Of a stretch of 64,000 bases of DNA, positions 59,456 through 64,000 are shown one piece after another (position 1 is the stretch's first letter; each line of letters opens with the position of its first letter). The translations under genes and the position numbers were made by a program. A model generated the notes under the pieces. That model had not been told where the DNA came from. It did not search any database and was given only the letters and a program-made list of their open reading frames with translations. Location: the NCBI GenBank assembly GCA_029216955.1, contig JANAVB010010791.1, forward strand, positions 9,411,625 through 9,475,624, written 5' to 3'. This DNA is from Iris pallida. Its lineage: Eukaryota; Streptophyta; Magnoliopsida; Asparagales; Iridaceae.

Positions 59456-60873
59456 TCAATGGGCGGAAAGAACAGGTAAAAGAAAGAGCAAGACCCTACC
59501 TCCTAGTCCAATGCGTACAGGATCCTCAACTGCCATCGCAAAAGCCCTGTCCTGGCGGGGTATATCCCACTGCTGGTGGAGGGCGTGATGCGGTGCCATA
59601 GGTGGCCTACCCTGTGCTCCCTGAGCTGCTACCGCTCCACGGGCTACCCTGCGAGGGTTCGCAGGACAATCTCTCAACTGATGTCCAGCCTCCCCGCAGT
59701 AGAGGCACAAACCCAGCCTCTTTCGGCAAACCTCCCAGATGTGACCAGGTCTCCTGCAGAAGTGGCAAGGAGCCCCATGCTGAGCCTGTCTCGGCTGAGT
59801 GTGTTGCACCTGCTGAACCGGTGCTCTGGTCTGATGCTGGAAAGGCTGATACTGAAGCTGAGGGCGCTTAGCAGCCCCTGCGCTGCTAGTAGCCCCCGAG
59901 AAATGATCACGCTCCCTCTTGGGCTTCAAGCCCCACTCCCACTCTACCTTGCGGGCCTCTGGGTAGATCTGGGTATATGTCTCATAGAAAGAGGGAATGT
60001 GGATCTTGATATCCCAAGTCAGCCCCTCCCTGAAACGGCTCGCCCTGATCTCCGGATCTCGAACCATGTACTCTGCGTATCGGCTCAGACGGCCGAACTC
60101 CGCTGCGTACTCCTCCACAGATAGACTGCCCTGCTGCAGATCTTGGAACTGTCGCACCAGGTCAATCTTGTCCGTGGGGAAAAAAACTTCTCCTTGAAGA
60201 GGAGCTTGAACTCTGCCTAAGTACGGCCCTCTCCAGCTAGGGCTGGCTCATTTCTGAACCAGGTGCGCACAATGTCTAGCAACTGCAAACCTACCGCCTC
60301 GACCTTCAGGTCGTCTGCCAGGCGGGAGGCCCTCATTTGCCGCTCGATATCCTCGAGCTAATCGTCTGCATAGACCACACCCTCGGTCCCGCTAAAGTCA
60401 CGGGGCCCGAGCTTCTTGAAGTCCTGGATATCCCCGTACCTCGGTCGCGTCCCCGGATGAGGAGCCCTCTGCTCCACGGCTGCAAGGGCCAACTGATGGG
60501 CATCCTCCATGCCCTGACGCATCGCGTCAGTCTGCCTCTACTGAGCCTCGGCCTGGGCTCTCTGAGTCTCCAGTATCTGCTGGAGGAAGGTAAGCATCTG
60601 CCCCATATCTGTAGGAAGAGGAGGTGGAGGTGGAAGTACATCTGCAACTGGCGGAGGAATCCGCTTCGCAGGAGGAGGAAGAGCGCCCCCGACAGCTCCC
60701 GGCACTACGGGAAGAGCACCCGTAACCCCAGGAACTGTCATCGAGGTAGCTGGAGGAGTACCCCCGAGAATCCCAACTGACGTCCCATCAGCAGGGGAAG
60801 TGACCGGAGCCTGTCCGCCAGAGGTGGCAGACCTCTCCGTCTCCCCGTACTCCTCGCCAGGAGAGTGAGTCAT
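59456..60873 (-). pseudogene. G4 gag with two zinc knuckles
   Basis: The likely start is the ATG at 60873 (M-T-H-S-P-G-E-E-Y-G). A Pro/Val/Gly-rich N-terminus runs to about 60600, then M-G-Q-M-L-T-F-L-Q-Q-I-L-E. TAG codons at 60538-60540, about 60358 and about 60217, and a frameshift at an A-run near 60179-60186, interrupt the capsid. The frame 60157-59456 continues with Y-A-A-E-F-G-R-L-S-R-Y-A, a typical Gypsy capsid end. Two CCHC knuckles follow, C-H-F-C-R-R-P-G-H-I-W-E-V-C and C-L-Y-C-G-E-A-G-H-Q-L-R-D-C, both complete. The protein ends with no protease fused. Gag packages element RNA; this copy is broken by the stops. Confidence 0.8.
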
Positions 60874-61110
60874 AACTATCCTGGAGACAAATTGAAAAGA
60901 AGATATCAATATGGCACATGAAGGCAATATCAAAGGAGGACAGCTAGAATGCAGAAAATCAATATCAAAGACGATAAGCAAGATAAGCAAGCAAAGATCC
61001 TACTATGATTTAGTACTCTTAGCCTATAGCCTATCCTAAATACGTACCGCAGGCTCGTAATAGCACTCTAAGTCGAGCGCCACTACGACATCGTACTAAT
61101 TACGACTTCA

Positions 61111-61137
61111 GGACCTGCATGGGCCACCACTAAAACG
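61111..61137 (-). other. G4 leader next to 5' LTR
   Basis: On the minus strand the LTR ends CGTGACA and is followed by CGTTTTA then GTGGTGGCCCATGCAGGTCC. Nearly the same phrase follows the G2 5' LTR (25324-25340). It lies where a primer-binding site belongs, but it is not the usual initiator-Met sequence, and I cannot name the matching tRNA. Confidence 0.5.
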
Positions 61138-63714
61138 TGTCACGACCCGCACCCGCTAATAGGGCACGTGACGCGACAACGCCCAGCCCTCACCGAAAAA
61201 TCGGCGTAGAATGCTGTAGATTTTTCCTACTCTAAACAGTTTATATATATAACCAAAAACCTGTCGAGAATATGGTCAACTCCGAATGGAGGACAAGCAA
61301 TGAATATATATACGAGTACTCAATCACGACTCTAAGATAACAAAGTAAAGACTGAAATAAAAAGACAACAAGACGATAAAATAATATATAACCTGTCAAG
61401 TCCAACACAAGAATATATACAAGTCCAAATCTCTAATACAGTCCATAATAACAAAAAGTCTCAAAAGTAGCTGGAGACAAAGTCCAGTATAAAAGACCTA
61501 CTCTAACTAAGCAATAGGTAGGGTCCCGTCAGGCGGGGCTAACCCCTGCTGGACCAAAGTCTCCAAGTCTATTCCTACTACGTCATCCGGACCGTAGTAG
61601 GTACTGTAGTCTCCCTCATCTGCATCTGTAATATTTTCAACATATCCTGTCAGGATGGAACGAGTACAATCTACTAACAACAGTTCACAAGATATGACAA
61701 AAGCTATACGACAGTAAATAGAGAGTATATACAAGAAAATTATGGAATGTACATGTGAGTATCATGGCAAGGTAAGCTATAAATCTAGAGCTAGAACAAG
61801 GCAAGTAAACTGATCATGGCATGTACAAAAAATCAAGAATCATATCTCTAGGTGTGTGAGTACTAGCTACAATATGTGGCCGGCTTGGGTCTGCACAAGG
61901 TTATGATCAGCCAATCCCACGTGGAGTGTAGGATTGGTAGCATTCAAGGTCTACAAGAATAAACAAGGTGGGTAATGACCACACATCTATACTAGTACTT
62001 CCCGTCCCCGACGGGTAGAGTGGATCCAAGCAAGACACGTTATGACACGGGATTCTACGAGAAGGGAGCAAGTCTTCTCGAAAATTGGTGTCCATATACT
62101 GCACAAGAACTACACGGGGGCTTGCACAAGATATACCAAGATAACGAGGAATAACATCTCATGTCGGAATCCATGAATACCAATCCGTGTGACCAATGTG
62201 TCGAGAACAAGCATATCCACACTAATTACATGAATCATAACAATCATTATAAATTGGAAAAGTGTCAGAGAATGTACTCGTCTGAAATATGATATGGTAC
62301 GTCAACCGGAGCAAATGCAGCGTCTCGAGGACCTATAGAGAACAAGACGTATCAATACTATGTTTAGAAAATGAAATCAAATCAATTTGAATCCTATTAA
62401 GTCATTCTAGGTCAAGATACGTCAAACTAGGTTGTACGGGGTCAACCTAAGTCATATTAGGTCTAGCTAGGTCATACTAGGTCAACGCAAGTCAACGAAA
62501 TTAATCTAGGTCAATTTGAGTCAACAGTTGACTTTCGGTCAACCGGTCAACTTTGGTCAACTGTGGTCAACTTTGGTCAACCCTAGGTCAACCCTAGGTC
62601 ACTGGTGACTAACAGTTGAATTTTGGTCAACTGCACAAGTCTAAAGGAATTTGGGACTAAATTGGGTAAAGTGTTGACCCATAGTTGACTTTCGGCCTAA
62701 AAAGTCAACCATGGTCAACCGGGGTCAAGACAAGGTCTAGGCGACTATTTCTAATCATTACCAACCTCTACAACACATATCCAAGTCCATCTTGGACTTG
62801 GAAACTCAAATCTTGGCCGTAGGCCAATTCCTTATTTTACCCTTAAAAAGGGTAAAATTCTACCTTCGGCGATTATCTAGTTAGCCTACCTACGCTTGAT
62901 ATTTGACCCGATCTCCCTAGGGTAGTAAGGTACTAGCCTATAGGTATATTATCTACCAAAATACCTAGGTAACGTGGACATCCGGTCCATGATATGGCCC
63001 GTTGCCAAAATCTTGAATATTTTAAGATACGTACTGATACGGCGCGATACCGGCGCCCTACGACCCCGATTTCCACTCGGGAGCCTATCCGCAAAATCTA
63101 ATTCACATAACCTAGGCCTACGTCAAGTTTTGTCGCAATCTGACGCTCCGAGCTCAATTTCCCCTTCTAACTCGATTTCCTATATTCTACTCCTCTTTCC
63201 CCCTTTTAATTCTAATTCTTCTTTTTCTTAACTTCTTCTCCTAATTCTTCTTCTAACTCCTCCTTCTAATCTTTTCTAATTTCTTCTCATTTCTAACTCT
63301 TCTTATTCTCTTCCCTCTTCCTATTCTTCCTTCTTCTCTTCTATTTCTAATTTTTCTAACTTCTAACTCTTTCTAACTTTTCCTACTCTATTCTAACTTC
63401 TTCTAATTTCTTCTATCTTCCTAACCATCTAACTATCTATATATATACATATACTTATCTATATATATACATATATATATCCATCTATATATATATACAT
63501 TTATATATATATATATAGAGGGTTAAGGGGACTTAAATGGGGTTTATAGGCTTATAGGGACTTAAAGGGGGGCATATGATGCTGCAAATGCTGCTACTGC
63601 ATTTCCTGCTGCTCTGCTGCATTCCCTGCTACTGCAGCTGCTGCTTCTTATTCTTCTTCTCCTTCTACTTCTACTTCATCTCTTCCTCCCCCTTCTATAT
63701 ATATATATATCTAT

Positions 63715-63769
<55 letters not shown>

Positions 63770-63931
63770 CTATCTATCTATTATATATCAAATTATAGAT
63801 ATATCTATACACATATATATACTCTATATCCCTCTATCTATCTAGATACATACACATATATTGTAAATATATAAAATACTTACACACCACATATACATGT
63901 AAATATATAAATACATAGACACACACACATG

Positions 63932-64000
<69 letters not shown>
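61138..64000 (-). repeat. G4 5' LTR (partial, cut by window end)
   Basis: Matches 55450 onward with few substitutions. It differs by several simple-repeat length changes, including shorter CTG and AT tracts and no poly(A) run at the position of 58224-58269. About 2.86 kb is inside the window. Confidence 0.88.

Larger units (their letters stand above)
52436..64000 (+). mobile_element. CACTA (En/Spm) DNA transposon, 5' part, interrupted by G4 and running off the window
   Basis: TACTATAAGAAAA at 52436 matches the CACTATAAGAAAA terminus of CACTA elements with the first C changed; TAA at 52433-52435 is the possible 3-bp target. Subterminal short inverted motifs (GCATGTCCTAA and AGGACATGCAT, 52490-52520) and a direct-repeat block (53523-53790) fit the family. 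A (CT)-rich leader (52708-52873) precedes transposase exons at 54679-54707 and from 54800. The element is split at 55449/55450 by G4, and its 3' end is outside the window, so the length is unknown. Only the parts left of 55450 are CACTA sequence. Confidence 0.75.
55450..64000 (-). mobile_element. G4: gag-only, non-autonomous Gypsy-like element (minus strand), 5' LTR runs off the window
   Basis: Two near-identical LTRs in direct repeat begin at 55450 and 61138 (both TGTCACGACCCGCACCCGC). The left one ends TGACA at 59204. The interior 59205-61137 is only 1.9 kb and encodes gag but no protease, RT or integrase. On the minus strand the left LTR is the 3' LTR, preceded by GAGGACAAAATTTTTAAGGA and a purine tract. 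The left flank TTCAC (55445-55449) is a candidate TSD, but its partner lies outside the window. Few differences between LTRs suggest a recent insertion. It landed in the CACTA transposase exon. Confidence 0.85.

Overview
This is a plant nuclear window, almost certainly from a monocot. The one ordinary host gene is an intron-less, very GC-rich GRAS gene at 39649-41187, which fits commelinid-type codon use; genus and species cannot be read from the sequence. Nearly everything else is transposable elements, most of them broken by stop codons, frameshifts and later insertions. I see no rRNA or tRNA gene, no CRISPR array and no prokaryotic-type operon.

Left block, 1-33800, is a nested stack. A Ty3/Gypsy protease fragment (1-482) abuts a 5'-truncated Gypsy element (G1) that runs from about 520 to its 3' LTR at 31084-33800. 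G1 is split by three insertions whose target-site duplications (TSDs) can be read: a 3.0-kb solo-LTR-like insert (1678-4688, TSD GAGAG), a 9.5-kb Copia element C1 with SIRE-like layout (5973-15514, TSD GGTTC), and a Gypsy-like large-LTR element G2 with a noncoding interior (16624-30542, TSD TGTAT). The 5' LTR of G2 is itself split by a 5.7-kb Tork-type Copia element, C2 (18678-24366, TSD GGACT). The order of insertion is therefore G1, then G2, then C2; C1 and the solo LTR also postdate G1.

Middle block, 33801-43027, holds the host gene. It contains a decayed Copia pol relic (34770-36550), three small inverted-repeat elements (MITEs) with readable TSDs (37891-38131, 38253-38534, 38947-39189), and the GRAS gene, a SCARECROW-LIKE 3 (SCL3) homologue. 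SCL3 is a gibberellin-pathway transcriptional co-regulator. The reading frame continues 27 codons past the usual C-terminus, which looks like a lost stop codon.

Right block, 43028-64000, starts with a minus-strand Copia element C3 (43028-48576, TSD TCATG), a sister of C2 with a different U3 region. Then come an AT microsatellite, a minus-strand Copia RT relic, two tandem diverged LTR-like repeats, and the 5' part of a CACTA (En/Spm) transposon with TNP2-type transposase exons (from about 52436). The CACTA transposase exon is cut at 55449 by a minus-strand, gag-only Gypsy-like element G4 with 3.76-kb LTRs. Its second LTR runs off the window end. G4 is the youngest-looking element because its two LTRs are nearly identical.

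No new defence or metabolic system is evident. The points most worth a second look are the SCL3 stop loss, the MITE and candidate IDD-factor site upstream of SCL3, gag-only and gene-free elements sharing a leader, a dense W-box array in the G4 LTR, and a GAGTTC...GAACTC palindrome shared by unrelated Copia LTRs.
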